Below, piece after piece: positions 36,752 through 44,952 of a stretch of DNA of 64,000 bases. This DNA is from Fictibacillus macauensis ZFHKF-1 (GTDB lineage: Bacteria > Bacillota > Bacilli > Bacillales > Fictibacillaceae). Position numbers and translations under genes: made by a program. The stretch lies in NCBI RefSeq assembly GCF_000269865.1, contig NZ_AKKV01000024.1:1-64000 (forward strand). The letters are read 5' to 3'. Below the pieces are notes generated by a model. The model saw nothing but the letters and a program-made list of their open reading frames with translations, ran no database searches and had not been told where the DNA came from. Position 1 is the stretch's first letter, and every line of letters starts with the position of its first letter.

Positions 36752-37384
36752 TTACAATGCCTTTAAAGCATCGTCTATGTTCTGCTCTCCATTTAACATT
36801 TCAAATATTTTATGGTTTGTATGTTCTAGCTCCATTGCCTTAACTAATACGCTGGCAACGTCTTCTCGTGTCACACTGCCTCGACCAATTTTTACGCCTG
36901 CTTTAATTTTACCCGTTCCAGCCTCATTCGTTAAGGCGCCTGGTCGAACAATGGTATAGTGAAGTCTGCTTGATTCTAAACGCTCATCAGCTTCTGCCTT
37001 CATTTCTAAATAATGTTGCAATCCTTCTGGACCATTTTCTGGTTGATCCACACCCATACTACTTAACATTACAAAACGAGAGATTTGTTGCTTCTCTGCT
37101 TCCTCAATAAGCGCAATCGCTCCATCACGATCGACTGCAACCGTCTTATCAGGTCCTGTCTTTGAACCGGAACCTGCAGCGAAAATAATAGCATCACTGC
37201 CCTTCACTGCTTCTGACAAATCTCCCTCTAAATCGCCGATTACAGGAGTGGCTCCTAATTCTTTCATATCATGGGCTTGTTCCTTATTTCGAATAAGCGC
37301 ACGCGCTTCATGACCTGCTTTTTGCAATTCCTTTAACACTAAACGCCCTGTTGTTCCATTTGCTCCAGCTACTAATACATTCAT
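36752..37384 (-). CDS. NAD(P)-binding Rossmann protein (YhfK-like, atypical SDR)
   Basis: A 210-residue protein with the nucleotide-binding motif GANGTTGR (residues 7-14), ARALIRNKEQ after the second strand (Arg ligands for the 2'-phosphate, so NADPH is likely), and FVMLSSMGVDQP and LHYTIVRPGALTNE as the later core strands. It lacks the YxxxK pair of classical short-chain dehydrogenases, which is typical of the NmrA/YhfK-type atypical group. Members act as isomerases, reductases or redox sensors; the substrate is unknown. The ribosome binding site is weak (GGGAG). Confidence 0.85.
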   Translation of the reverse strand: MNVLVAGANGTTGRLVLKELQKAGHEARALIRNKEQAHDMKELGATPVIGDLEGDLSEAVKGSDAIIFAAGSGSKTGPDKTVAVDRDGAIALIEEAEKQQISRFVMLSSMGVDQPENGPEGLQHYLEMKAEADERLESSRLHYTIVRPGALTNEAGTGKIKAGVKIGRGSVTREDVASVLVKAMELEHTNHKIFEMLNGEQNIDDALKAL

Positions 37385-37476
37385 CTTAAAAATCGACTCC
37401 CTTCTTCTTATACTATTTACGTTTCTTTACGGTTTCAAACCACTGATTTTACGAGGTTATTTACAGAAAATTCTTT

Positions 37477-37505
37477 TTGCCTCTTATTGCGTAAAGTGCT
37501 AGAAT
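37477..37505 (+). promoter_or_regulatory. promoter of the 73-aa gene
   Basis: TTGCCT (37477-37482) is 17 bases from TAGAAT (37500-37505). A start near 37512 would leave the upstream in-frame TTG (37487) outside the transcript, which favours the start at 37550. Confidence 0.5.
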
Positions 37506-37549
37506 TGAGGGGACATTTTATATTTAAACCATTTCGGAGGTGGTCCCGT

Positions 37550-37771
37550 CTGGTTTCGTTCGTCAATTACGTCTCCCGGCAATGTTCATGGTCAGTTGGA
37601 CAAGAAGAAATTAAAGGTAAAGAGTACGATTCCGTTCTCGTGGCATTACAAAACTGTGGCAAAAACGAAGTGGTCGTTTGTCGCGTAAATGATGATACGG
37701 TCTACGTAACAAAACAAGAAGACATCGAAAAGCTTGAGGAGATTGGCTATAAGATTTTAGCCGCTCATTAA
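37550..37771 (+). CDS. hypothetical protein (73 aa) with probable CTG start
   Basis: Conserved-looking text runs from VSFVNYVSRQCSWSVGQEEI to ..EEIGYKILAAH. The frame has no ATG or GTG near a binding site. CTG at 37550 lies 9 bases after GGAGG (37536-37540) and just upstream of the folded region. The alternative in-frame TTG at 37487 precedes the predicted transcription start. The protein seems soluble, with two strands (DSVLVALQNCGKNEVVVCRV) and a C-terminal helix. I do not recognise it. It is followed by a strong terminator, so it is a separate gene. Confidence 0.55.
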   Translation: MVSFVNYVSRQCSWSVGQEEIKGKEYDSVLVALQNCGKNEVVVCRVNDDTVYVTKQEDIEKLEEIGYKILAAH

Positions 37772-37799
37772 TGGCGAAACAATTTCACAGATTTTACAA

Positions 37800-37844
37800 G
37801 AAGATACACCCTCCTGAGAGAGAAAGGGTGTATCTTCTTTTTTA
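37800..37844 (+). terminator. intrinsic terminator
   Basis: GAAGATACACCCT (37800-37812) and AGGGTGTATCTTC (37825-37837) are perfect complements, followed by a T run. Confidence 0.9.
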
Positions 37845-38121
37845 TATTTGTTAGCGTTCACATTAAACACTCCTTCAGTAACTTGAAAGCTGCAATAAAA
37901 GGATTTTATAGTCTGGAAGAATGGTTCTTGCTTTTTAGAAGACTTTTTTGAAACGATCGGCTACAAGCATCATTTCTCGTGTTGTTTTAACTGTTTTCAA
38001 CAACGTGTGTTTCCTCTCATCTAGGTGAATTTGCACAGGTTCTAAAAGTCCATTGAGCCTAAATTGGTTTAAGACTATACTGAAATTGGCATATTAAAAC
38101 AGATATAACAGGAGGGTCCAT
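37845..38121. other. intergenic region before alkaline phosphatase
   Basis: About 277 bases without a gene. It should contain the phosphatase promoter. I could not identify convincing repeated TTAACA-type Pho boxes, so PhoP control is not shown. Confidence 0.4.
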
Positions 38122-39492
38122 ATGAAACAAAAAAAGTTAAAAACACTTATACCATTCGTACTTCTTGCTGCTATTAGTGGAGGCAGTTTGTCCATATCTT
38201 CTACGAATGGGGAAGCAAGAACAGAAACAACAAATAAACAGCCTGAAATACGAAACATTATTTTTATGGTAGGAGATGGCATGGGTCCATCCACTACTAC
38301 TGCCCTGCGTTATTGGAGAGATAATCATCATACACGTACGATGGAAAAAACAACGTTTGATCGCTACTTTATCGGCAAACAAATGACGTATTCGAACGAC
38401 TCTAAAGAAAACATAACAGATTCCGCTGCTGCTGCTACCGCAATGGCTACTGGCTACAAAACATACAATGCAGCGATCTCGGTTGATCGCAATAAAAAAG
38501 AAGTTAAAACCGTTCTAGAGGCTGCAAAATCAGCAGGTAAATCAACAGGCCTCGTCTCAACATCCGAACTCTCTCATGCGACACCTGGCTCCTATGGTGC
38601 ACATGATCCAGACCGTAAGCATATGGACAGTATCGCCAATGATTTTTACGATGAAAAGATCAACGGTCACCATAAAATTGATGTGATGTTAGGTGGAGGG
38701 CGTTCGAATTTCATTCGCAAAGATCGTCATTTAGTTACGCAATTTAAAAAAGATGGTTATAGCTATATCACTACAAAACAACAATTAACAGCAAACCGTA
38801 GCAATCAACTACTCGGTATCTTCTCCAAAGAAGGACTTCCTAAAATGATTGATCGTGAAAAAAGTGTTCCATCGCTAAAAGACATGACTACTGCAGCTGT
38901 TGAACGATTAGCTACTAATAAAAAGGGCTTTTTTCTAATGGTGGAAGGAAGTCAAATAGACTGGGCTGAGCATGATAATGATGTTGTTTCAACAATGAGC
39001 GAAACACGAGACTTCGAACGAGCTTTTGCAGCAGCTATTGACTTTGCAAAAAAAGATAAGCATACACTTGTTATTGCTACTGCCGACCATGCAACTGGCG
39101 GATTTACTGTTGGTGCAAACGGAAATTATAACTGGTTTGCACAGCCTTTGAAAGCGTTTAAACGTACACCAGCCTTTATTAGTCAAAAAATAAATGAAGA
39201 AAACAATGTAAAGAAAGTCTTAAAAACGTATATTGATTTGTCCCTAACGCACACAGAAATACAAAGTGTAGAGCAAGCAGCCACTACAAAAGACGTGAAA
39301 AAAATCAGTAAAAGTATTAAAAAAATTGCTGACGCTCGGTCTGTGACAGGATGGACAACATCTGGACATACAGGTGAAGACGTGAACGTTTACGGTTATG
39401 GTCCAGGCGTTCAAAAATTCTCTGGGCTCCTTGATAACACGGATCAAGCAAAGCATATATTTGAAGCCATTCATAAAGGTCGCCTTCGCTAA
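38122..39492 (+). CDS. alkaline phosphatase (PhoA family)
   Basis: A 456-residue secreted phosphomonoesterase. Residues 1-28 are a signal peptide. Catalytic Ser101 is in ITDSAAAATAMATGYKTYN. Metal ligands include Asp52 in VGDGMG, the TSELSHATPGSYGAHDPDR loop, the Glu/Asp/His set in VEGSQIDWAEHDND, ATADHATGG, and the His of TTSGHTGEDVNVY. It releases phosphate from esters outside the cell. Length fits the Bacillus PhoA/PhoB enzymes. The ATG follows CAGGAGGG by 6 bases, and a hairpin follows at 39523. Confidence 0.95.
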   Translation: MKQKKLKTLIPFVLLAAISGGSLSISSTNGEARTETTNKQPEIRNIIFMVGDGMGPSTTTALRYWRDNHHTRTMEKTTFDRYFIGKQMTYSNDSKENITDSAAAATAMATGYKTYNAAISVDRNKKEVKTVLEAAKSAGKSTGLVSTSELSHATPGSYGAHDPDRKHMDSIANDFYDEKINGHHKIDVMLGGGRSNFIRKDRHLVTQFKKDGYSYITTKQQLTANRSNQLLGIFSKEGLPKMIDREKSVPSLKDMTTAAVERLATNKKGFFLMVEGSQIDWAEHDNDVVSTMSETRDFERAFAAAIDFAKKDKHTLVIATADHATGGFTVGANGNYNWFAQPLKAFKRTPAFISQKINEENNVKKVLKTYIDLSLTHTEIQSVEQAATTKDVKKISKSIKKIADARSVTGWTTSGHTGEDVNVYGYGPGVQKFSGLLDNTDQAKHIFEAIHKGRLR

Positions 39493-39522
39493 AAAAAATG
39501 AAATTCTTTAAGCAACGATTCG

Positions 39523-39560
39523 GGCATGAGTACGGGATAAACCGAACTCATGCCTTTAAA
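39523..39560 (+). terminator. intrinsic terminator of alkaline phosphatase
   Basis: GGCATGAGT (39523-39531) and ACTCATGCC (39546-39554) pair, extended inward by CGG/CCG. Confidence 0.75.
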
Positions 39561-39831
39561 TTTTGCTCCTTCCGTTTATTGTTACAGTCATCCATAAAGT
39601 TAACTCGTTGAGATAAATACGTTCTTATTTCCAAATTCTATAGAAATTTCTATGAGCGCTTTGTCACCCAATAATGGTAATGACTCCAGCGGACACCTTT
39701 CTCTTTGCATTGTTTCGTCCAACAATCGTTTAACTGCCTTTACTTTTTATTCAATTGTAAATTTAGCCAAAAGAAAAACACCGCCAACATTTAGCCTGTG
39801 TCTAAATATCAGGGTGCCGTTCGTCTTCTTT
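39561..39831. other. gene-free stretch
   Basis: About 270 bases. A + strand frame across 39652-39900 lacks a binding site, runs into the GNAT gene on the other strand, and has unlikely composition. I see nothing else here. Confidence 0.3.
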
Positions 39832-40359
39832 TTATTTCTTTTCTTTACAATACATACAAAACCCATTCTTACTCGTACCTTGATAAATAAAGCCTTCTGA
39901 GCGATAAAATGCATTTAACGTTTCATTGTTTGCTATGCAATCTAAGCGAATAACTGATTTCCCATGAAAAACAATGCCATCTGTTGCCCACTTTAAAATG
40001 TCCCGACCTAGCCCCGCTTCTGATCGATCAATCGCTAATCGATGTAAGTAAATTGCCTTAGGATCATCCTTCATCCATAAATCCAAATCCCACTTACTCG
40101 GTTGTTGTACTAACATGACAACGCCCGCTAATTTTCCCTCTTCTGTTCTAAAAACAAAAACATCTCCACGTTCAACTGATTGTGCCATCCCGTGCACGTC
40201 TTTACCTTCTAAAAGCTCTCCCCATTGTGTTGAGCCTTTTTGCTGTAGCCATTGAGCCGTTTTAACGAGAAGTTCCATAATTTCAGGTGTATCTTGTGAA
40301 ACAGCCTGGAATGCTTTTATATGAGGCATGACTTGATGTACTATAATTTCTGGTTTCAT
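39832..40359 (-). CDS. GNAT family N-acetyltransferase
   Basis: A 175-residue acyltransferase. The acetyl-CoA motif A is in YLHRLAIDRSEAGLGRDILKWA (residues about 105-125; the Q/RxxGxG/A equivalent is SEAGLGRD), and the terminal VIRLDCIANNETLNAFYRSEGF (residues about 138-159) is motif B. Acceptor substrate unknown. The C-terminal YCKEKK tail and MKPEIIVHQVMPHIKAFQ opening are typical of small Bacillus GNAT enzymes. The start follows AGAAGGAG by 7 bases. Confidence 0.85.
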   Translation of the reverse strand: MKPEIIVHQVMPHIKAFQAVSQDTPEIMELLVKTAQWLQQKGSTQWGELLEGKDVHGMAQSVERGDVFVFRTEEGKLAGVVMLVQQPSKWDLDLWMKDDPKAIYLHRLAIDRSEAGLGRDILKWATDGIVFHGKSVIRLDCIANNETLNAFYRSEGFIYQGTSKNGFCMYCKEKK

Positions 40360-40528
40360 GTTAGTCTCCTTCTATGTATGAATAATTCTAACGTATCAAC
40401 GTTTGCGTTACAAAACAAGGAAAATATCACGTGCCCTTTCATATCTATAACAGTAGGTACTAAAAAACAAATGAAACTTGTTAGCTATTTTAGCCGTATA
40501 CTTACTAAACTTTAAAGGAGGATATGCT

Positions 40529-40708
40529 ATGTTTAAAAAATTACTTCAGTCCCTCATGGGTGATCACAAAAAGCACCATTATAAAAGTCATAGTAGCAGT
40601 CATCATGGCTATAAAAAGTATAGCAGTAGTGACGTTAAAAAATCACATAGTCACGGTCATTCCTACTATAAAAACAAAAAGAAAAAAGGAAGCTTTTTTA
40701 GTAGCTAA
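40529..40708 (+). CDS. His/Ser/Lys-rich small basic protein
   Basis: A 59-residue protein with 9 His, 14 Ser and 14 Lys, such as SHSSSHHGYKKYSSSD (residues 20-35). A strong AAAGGAGG site lies 8 bases before the ATG. It has no signal peptide or membrane helix and looks unfolded. Its composition recalls Ser/Lys/His-rich spore-coat proteins that are kinase substrates (CotG/CotB type). It lies 3 bases upstream of a Ser/Thr kinase gene, so it is a likely substrate or partner. Family unknown. Confidence 0.75.
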   Translation: MFKKLLQSLMGDHKKHHYKSHSSSHHGYKKYSSSDVKKSHSHGHSYYKNKKKKGSFFSS

Positions 40709-40711
40709 TCA

Positions 40712-41515
40712 ATGACTGTTGCATTTTTCAAATCACTCTTGCGTTCTTTCTATGACGTTACGTTGCCTCGTCAGCAACTCTTGTTTAACCGCTATCGAGT
40801 TCATTCTGTACTAGGAATGGGGAGCTATGGAATTACCTATAAAGCCTATGACTGCTCTACACAAAACTATGTAGCCATTAAACATTTACGAAAATCCAAA
40901 GCCTGTCGTGCTGTTCATCGAAAGGCTTTTCATCAAGAATATGAAACATTGCGTTCTCTTCCTCAAAGTCCCTCCTTTCCGTCTGTACATGGGGAGTATT
41001 ATTGTGACGACGGATATTTTTTAATTATGGATTTTATGGAAGGAACGACATTTGAAGACCTCGTCTTTCGTGACGGGATGATCTATTCAGAAGAAGATAC
41101 TGTCAAACTATTAAATAAATTATTGTCACTCACTGATCTCTTTCACAATGAAGGCATCGTCCATCGTGACCTCCGGCTACCGAACATTCTTTATCATAAT
41201 CATCGTTTATCTATAATTGACTTCGGTCTTGCTACATCGGTGTCCAAAGCAAGCACGAAATTCTCAAAAAAACATCCCATGCGAACACAAGATATTACGA
41301 GTGATTTCTACAATCTTGGTCATTTTTCCCTGTTTCTTCTTTATTCGAATTATGAGCCAACGTCTCAGCTTGAAAGGAGTTGGGAGGAGGAGCTTACCTT
41401 AACACCCCTCGTTCATCAAATGATACGAAGGCTATTACAAATAGATGCTCCCTATCGTACCAGTCAGGAGCTGCGCAACGATATAGCCCGTTATGACAGC
41501 AAAAAAACAACGTAA
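40712..41515 (+). CDS. soluble eukaryotic-like Ser/Thr protein kinase
   Basis: A 267-residue kinase domain without membrane helix or PASTA repeats. The glycine loop is LGMGSYGIT (residues 34-42), the ATP-binding lysine is Lys57 in VAIKHL, the catalytic loop is HRDLRLPN (residues 151-158, Asp153 and Asn158 present, Lys replaced by Arg), and the metal motif is DFG (residues 170-172). It is likely active but unusual in the loop, and it resembles Bacillus YrzF/YbdM-type small kinases. It is translated just after the His/Ser/Lys-rich gene with a weak binding site of its own, which suggests coupling. It ends in a hairpin shared with the next gene. Confidence 0.85.
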   Translation: MTVAFFKSLLRSFYDVTLPRQQLLFNRYRVHSVLGMGSYGITYKAYDCSTQNYVAIKHLRKSKACRAVHRKAFHQEYETLRSLPQSPSFPSVHGEYYCDDGYFLIMDFMEGTTFEDLVFRDGMIYSEEDTVKLLNKLLSLTDLFHNEGIVHRDLRLPNILYHNHRLSIIDFGLATSVSKASTKFSKKHPMRTQDITSDFYNLGHFSLFLLYSNYEPTSQLERSWEEELTLTPLVHQMIRRLLQIDAPYRTSQELRNDIARYDSKKTT

Positions 41516-41545
41516 GAAGAAAGATCTTCTTACGTTGCTTTTTCT
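41509..41545. terminator. bidirectional terminator at the kinase 3' end
   Basis: AACGTAAGAAGA (41509-41520) and TCTTCTTACGTT (41525-41536) are perfect complements and include the kinase stop codon. The second arm overlaps the end of the MFS gene on the other strand. Confidence 0.75.
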
Positions 41546-43044
41546 ACCCCTTTACTTTTAAGCCGAACGGCGCGTTCTGTTCCCATCATAAAAATAAACA
41601 AAAAGGCGAGGACAGATGGCACGAGCGCCCATAAAAAAATATGAGCAATGGAGTCGGATAAAGCGGTTGTAATTTTTTCTAATATAGGAGCTGGAATCAT
41701 CGCCCTTGCTTTTTCCGATAGTAAATTTTGAGAATTCCCACTTGCTCCTGAAAAACCCTTCATTCCTTTAAAAAGCGAAGCCAATTGTTGGGTAAGATCA
41801 CTTCGTTGAATAGTACCAAATATCGTGATCCCAAGTGTCATACCAAGTGAACGAATAAAATTATAAGTGGAAGTTGCTGAACCACGTTGCCGCACATCAA
41901 AATGATGAATTGAGGCATTGCTAAGCACAGAAAATGAAAAACCTACGCCTACGCCGGTTACAATCATATAGAGTGTGAGTAACAAACGAGGCGTTGATGG
42001 TGAAAGTGTACTAAGTAAACTAAATCCAGCTAGTAGAAGAATACCTGAAAGCACCATAATATTTCGATAGCTCATTCGTGGAATGAGAAAGCCACCTACT
42101 TGTGCTGATATAACTGAGCCTAACATCATCGGTAATAGAATAAGCCCAGAATTCGTTGCACTTCCTCCATATACACCTTGCACGAAAATAGGAATATATA
42201 CAGTCGCTGCCATGAATGCAATGCCATAAAATAAACCAACAAGTGTACTTCCTGCAAATAAACGATTAGAAAACATAGAAAAAGCTATAATCGGTTCACG
42301 TACTTTTGGTTCAATCCATAAGAACAACCCTAACAATACGATGAACACTCCAAATAAACTAATAATAACAGCTGAATCCCATGCATATTTTTGTCCACCA
42401 AGCTCCAACGCAAACATTAAAGAAACGACAGCACCAACAAGCGTGACAGCTCCGCCCCAATCTACTTTTTGCTTGCTGTGAATTGGTGATTCTTTATAAA
42501 ACATGGAAACAAGCAGTAACGAAACACAACCAATTGGTAAGTTAATATAAAACACCCAATGCCAACTAATGTAATCAGTAATATACGCACCTAAGAGCGG
42601 ACCAAAAATACTTGAAAAGCCAAAGACAGCTCCAAAAAGTCCTCCCATTTTCCCACGTTTTTCCGGTGGGAAAATATCGAATACAATGGTAAAAGCGATG
42701 GGAATAAGCGCTCCACCGCCTATACCTTGAATTGCTCGGTAAATACCTAACTCTAAAATACTAGAAGCAGTACCACATAATGCTGATCCGATCATAAATA
42801 ATACGAGACCGAATATAAAGAACCGTTTTCTACCATACATATCAGAGAGTTTACCAAATATCGGCATCCCCGCCATCGATGCCACCATATAGGCTGATAC
42901 AATCCAAATAAAGCTATCTAGACCACCAAGATCGCCTACAATCGTGCCCATTGCCGTTACTACAATCGTATTATCCATCGCCGCTGTTAACATCGCTAAC
43001 AATAACCCTGTTACAATCCATTTCGTATGAACGGTCTCTTTCAT
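41530..43044 (-). CDS. MFS transporter, DHA2 (14-TM) multidrug exporter
   Basis: A 504-residue protein with about 14 helices. The helix 2-3 loop is GKLSDMYGRKRFF (motif A, residues about 60-72), helix 4 has RAIQGIGGGALIPIAF (motif B), and helix 5 has GFSSIFGPLLGAYITD (motif C), the exporter marks of the EmrB/QacA group. It starts at an ATG after CGAGGGG. A decayed bactofilin-like gene lies just upstream on the same strand. Substrate unknown. Confidence 0.9.
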   Translation of the reverse strand: MKETVHTKWIVTGLLLAMLTAAMDNTIVVTAMGTIVGDLGGLDSFIWIVSAYMVASMAGMPIFGKLSDMYGRKRFFIFGLVLFMIGSALCGTASSILELGIYRAIQGIGGGALIPIAFTIVFDIFPPEKRGKMGGLFGAVFGFSSIFGPLLGAYITDYISWHWVFYINLPIGCVSLLLVSMFYKESPIHSKQKVDWGGAVTLVGAVVSLMFALELGGQKYAWDSAVIISLFGVFIVLLGLFLWIEPKVREPIIAFSMFSNRLFAGSTLVGLFYGIAFMAATVYIPIFVQGVYGGSATNSGLILLPMMLGSVISAQVGGFLIPRMSYRNIMVLSGILLLAGFSLLSTLSPSTPRLLLTLYMIVTGVGVGFSFSVLSNASIHHFDVRQRGSATSTYNFIRSLGMTLGITIFGTIQRSDLTQQLASLFKGMKGFSGASGNSQNLLSEKARAMIPAPILEKITTALSDSIAHIFLWALVPSVLAFLFIFMMGTERAVRLKSKGVEKAT

Positions 43045-43059
43045 TCTAGCAATCCCCTC

Positions 43060-43650
43060 GTTTCCCTACAGCCGTATACTCTTCTTAACCTCCAACTGTT
43101 GAAAGCTCTCTGAGTATCGTTTTTAAGAAAATTTCTTCTCCCTCAATTACCTGTACACCTAAAATGGCATGCTGACGCGTAAATGGCACATAACTATTTT
43201 TTCTTTTCACCGTTATCTTTTTGCCGCCTATTTCTTAAGCCATCCGTTAATAGCAACTAAGCCGCTTGAATGGAAGGTTTCCACTTCAAGATCGCCTCCA
43301 TTCTTTAGGCCTCCTTTCACTTGCACCTCTTCTCCTACCTCTAATTCTCCAATGATTTTCGTTTATCCTGCTTCAATAGAATCCGTAACCGTTACTTTCC
43401 TAACAGCTTTTAAACGCTTCACTTCAAGATTTATACACGTGCCTCTCCATATATATGATGTAGTTCGGCTTTTACGCCACCTTATATGTAAGCCTGTATA
43501 AGTCCATGAATTGCTCCACTGCCACTAATGATGCCCTTAGTCAGTGTTACAGAACCATAAATGGTTCCTAATCCATTGCATACCAATGTCTCACAACTAA
43601 CATCACCATTCATCTTGCTTCTCCCATTAATTTCAACATGAGAAAATTAA
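43060..43650 (-). pseudogene. decayed polymer-forming cytoskeletal (bactofilin-like) gene
   Basis: No frame is open for long, but on the - strand three frames in turn encode bactofilin-like text: VEINGRSKMNGDVSCETLVC then GTIYGSVTLTKGIISGSGAI (near 43640-43500), LEVKRLKAVRKVTVTDSIEA then GELEVGEEVQVKGGLKNGGD (near 43440-43300), and KKITVKRKNSYVPFTRQHAI then GVQVIEGEEIFLK (near 43240-43130). At least four in-frame stops and two frameshifts separate them. The text resembles Bacillus YhbE/YhbF. I judge it a pseudogene. The + strand frame at 43169-43501 is its shadow. Confidence 0.7.
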
Positions 43651-43891
43651 CGGCCAGTTGAAATAGAAACACGAAGAAGGATTTTCAGTCTTCGTCTGTC
43701 ACAACAATTCTTTCATTTTCAATCATAAGCCAGCTGTTCATTCTTAAACTTCCTTAGATAGAAAAGCTCGCCCTGGCCTTGTTCGATTTGCCTTCATGCC
43801 CTCTCTAACACAGTTACGCATCCAATGAAAAAAAAGATAGTTAGAGAACTATTCACCACTCTTCACGTATGCATTTTTTTGTCCTCATTCA

Positions 43892-44734
43892 TCATAAACT
43901 TTTCATTGTAAAATAAGGTGCTAACGTTTGCTCAAGTGTCCCTTTCACGGTTGCATATTCTTCAAAGGATAGACCAAGTTGAATCATTTCATGTACAAGC
44001 TCCGCACGTAATCCAGTAATGACGGGAGAGCTTCCCATCAAAGAAATACCAAGCAATACTTTTTCAAATTGATGCATGACTTCTATGTCCATGTCGGTTA
44101 GGCCCGATAAATCCATAATTAGTGTTGAAATTTTTAAAGTAGATATATCCGTTAATACCTTTTCCTCTATAATTTGCATACGATACGCATCGATTCTTCC
44201 TATTAAGGGTAAGACAGCGATGTTTTTACTTAATGGAATAATAGGTACAGAGAGATGTTCAACCATTTTTCGTTGCTCATTTAAAAGATTATCTTTATAC
44301 GAAGAGTAACTAATAAAAAAGCCATTAAGAAATTGATCAATACTATCGTTAATGAGTATTTCCATTTCATAAAAATTCGTACGATAGTCTTCCATTTCTT
44401 TAAAATGTTGTGTTTGAGAATCAAAGGCGTGCAAAAAATGCCATAAAGTTCGGCGAATGGCATGAACCCACTCAAGCTTTAACGTAATGGTTAAAGCGTG
44501 CTCAGCCCATACAATTCCTTCTTTTTTTGCAAAGGAAATAAGCTCATCTTCTCTATTTTTAATCACACATAAAGCAAGCTTTTCTGCATTTTTTATAAGA
44601 TTAATATTGCCTGTTTGTTGAATGTTTGTAATTTCACTAGCAACATTGACGGCCTCTGCTAGCAATTGTTGTTTAAAATTTTCACGGTTACGAATAATGT
44701 ACTGAACAAGCTCCTGCTTCCATTCTTTGCTCAT
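43892..44734 (-). CDS. RsbR paralogue with STAS domain (stressosome)
   Basis: A 280-residue protein. Residues 1-150 are a globin-like N-terminal sensor domain as in RsbRA-RD (VWAEHALTITLKLEWVHAIRRTLWHF). The C-terminal STAS domain begins near VPIIPLSKNIAVLPLIGRID (residues about 165-184), followed by ISTLIMDLSGLTDMDIEVMH. In RsbRA the phosphorylated Thr171 and Thr205 lie in IDTER and VDTMV (from memory); here those places read IDAYR and MDIEV, so both acceptor threonines appear missing. It may be an unresponsive or modulating stressosome subunit. The gene stands alone. Confidence 0.85.
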   Translation of the reverse strand: MSKEWKQELVQYIIRNRENFKQQLLAEAVNVASEITNIQQTGNINLIKNAEKLALCVIKNREDELISFAKKEGIVWAEHALTITLKLEWVHAIRRTLWHFLHAFDSQTQHFKEMEDYRTNFYEMEILINDSIDQFLNGFFISYSSYKDNLLNEQRKMVEHLSVPIIPLSKNIAVLPLIGRIDAYRMQIIEEKVLTDISTLKISTLIMDLSGLTDMDIEVMHQFEKVLLGISLMGSSPVITGLRAELVHEMIQLGLSFEEYATVKGTLEQTLAPYFTMKSL

Positions 44735-44883
44735 ATGTGCACCTCATAGTTATTAGTTTCAAGTGTAGTTTCTAACATATTCTTTGTCGTTCCCTGTCGT
44801 TCCTTTATTTATCACTAGATTTTCTAGCCCTTACAGCAAGGATTACTAACACTCCTTTCACTAATCTCTTAGGAGAAATAAGA

Positions 44884-44928
44884 AAAACCGAACGCTGAAG
44901 TCCTATTAAGACAACAGTCATTCGGAAT
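44884..44928 (-). terminator. terminator after the amidohydrolase gene
   Basis: On the - strand CCGAATGACTG pairs imperfectly with CAGCGTTCGG, followed by TTTTTCTT. Confidence 0.55.
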
Positions 44929-44952
44929 TCTTTTAAGTAGTATTAGAGAATG

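Noticed and set aside
39652-39900. 82-residue + strand frame after alkaline phosphatase
   Set aside because: No ribosome binding site, and it runs into the opposite-strand GNAT gene.
43169-43501. 110-residue + strand frame
   Set aside because: It is opposite the decayed bactofilin-like gene, whose family text explains the region better.
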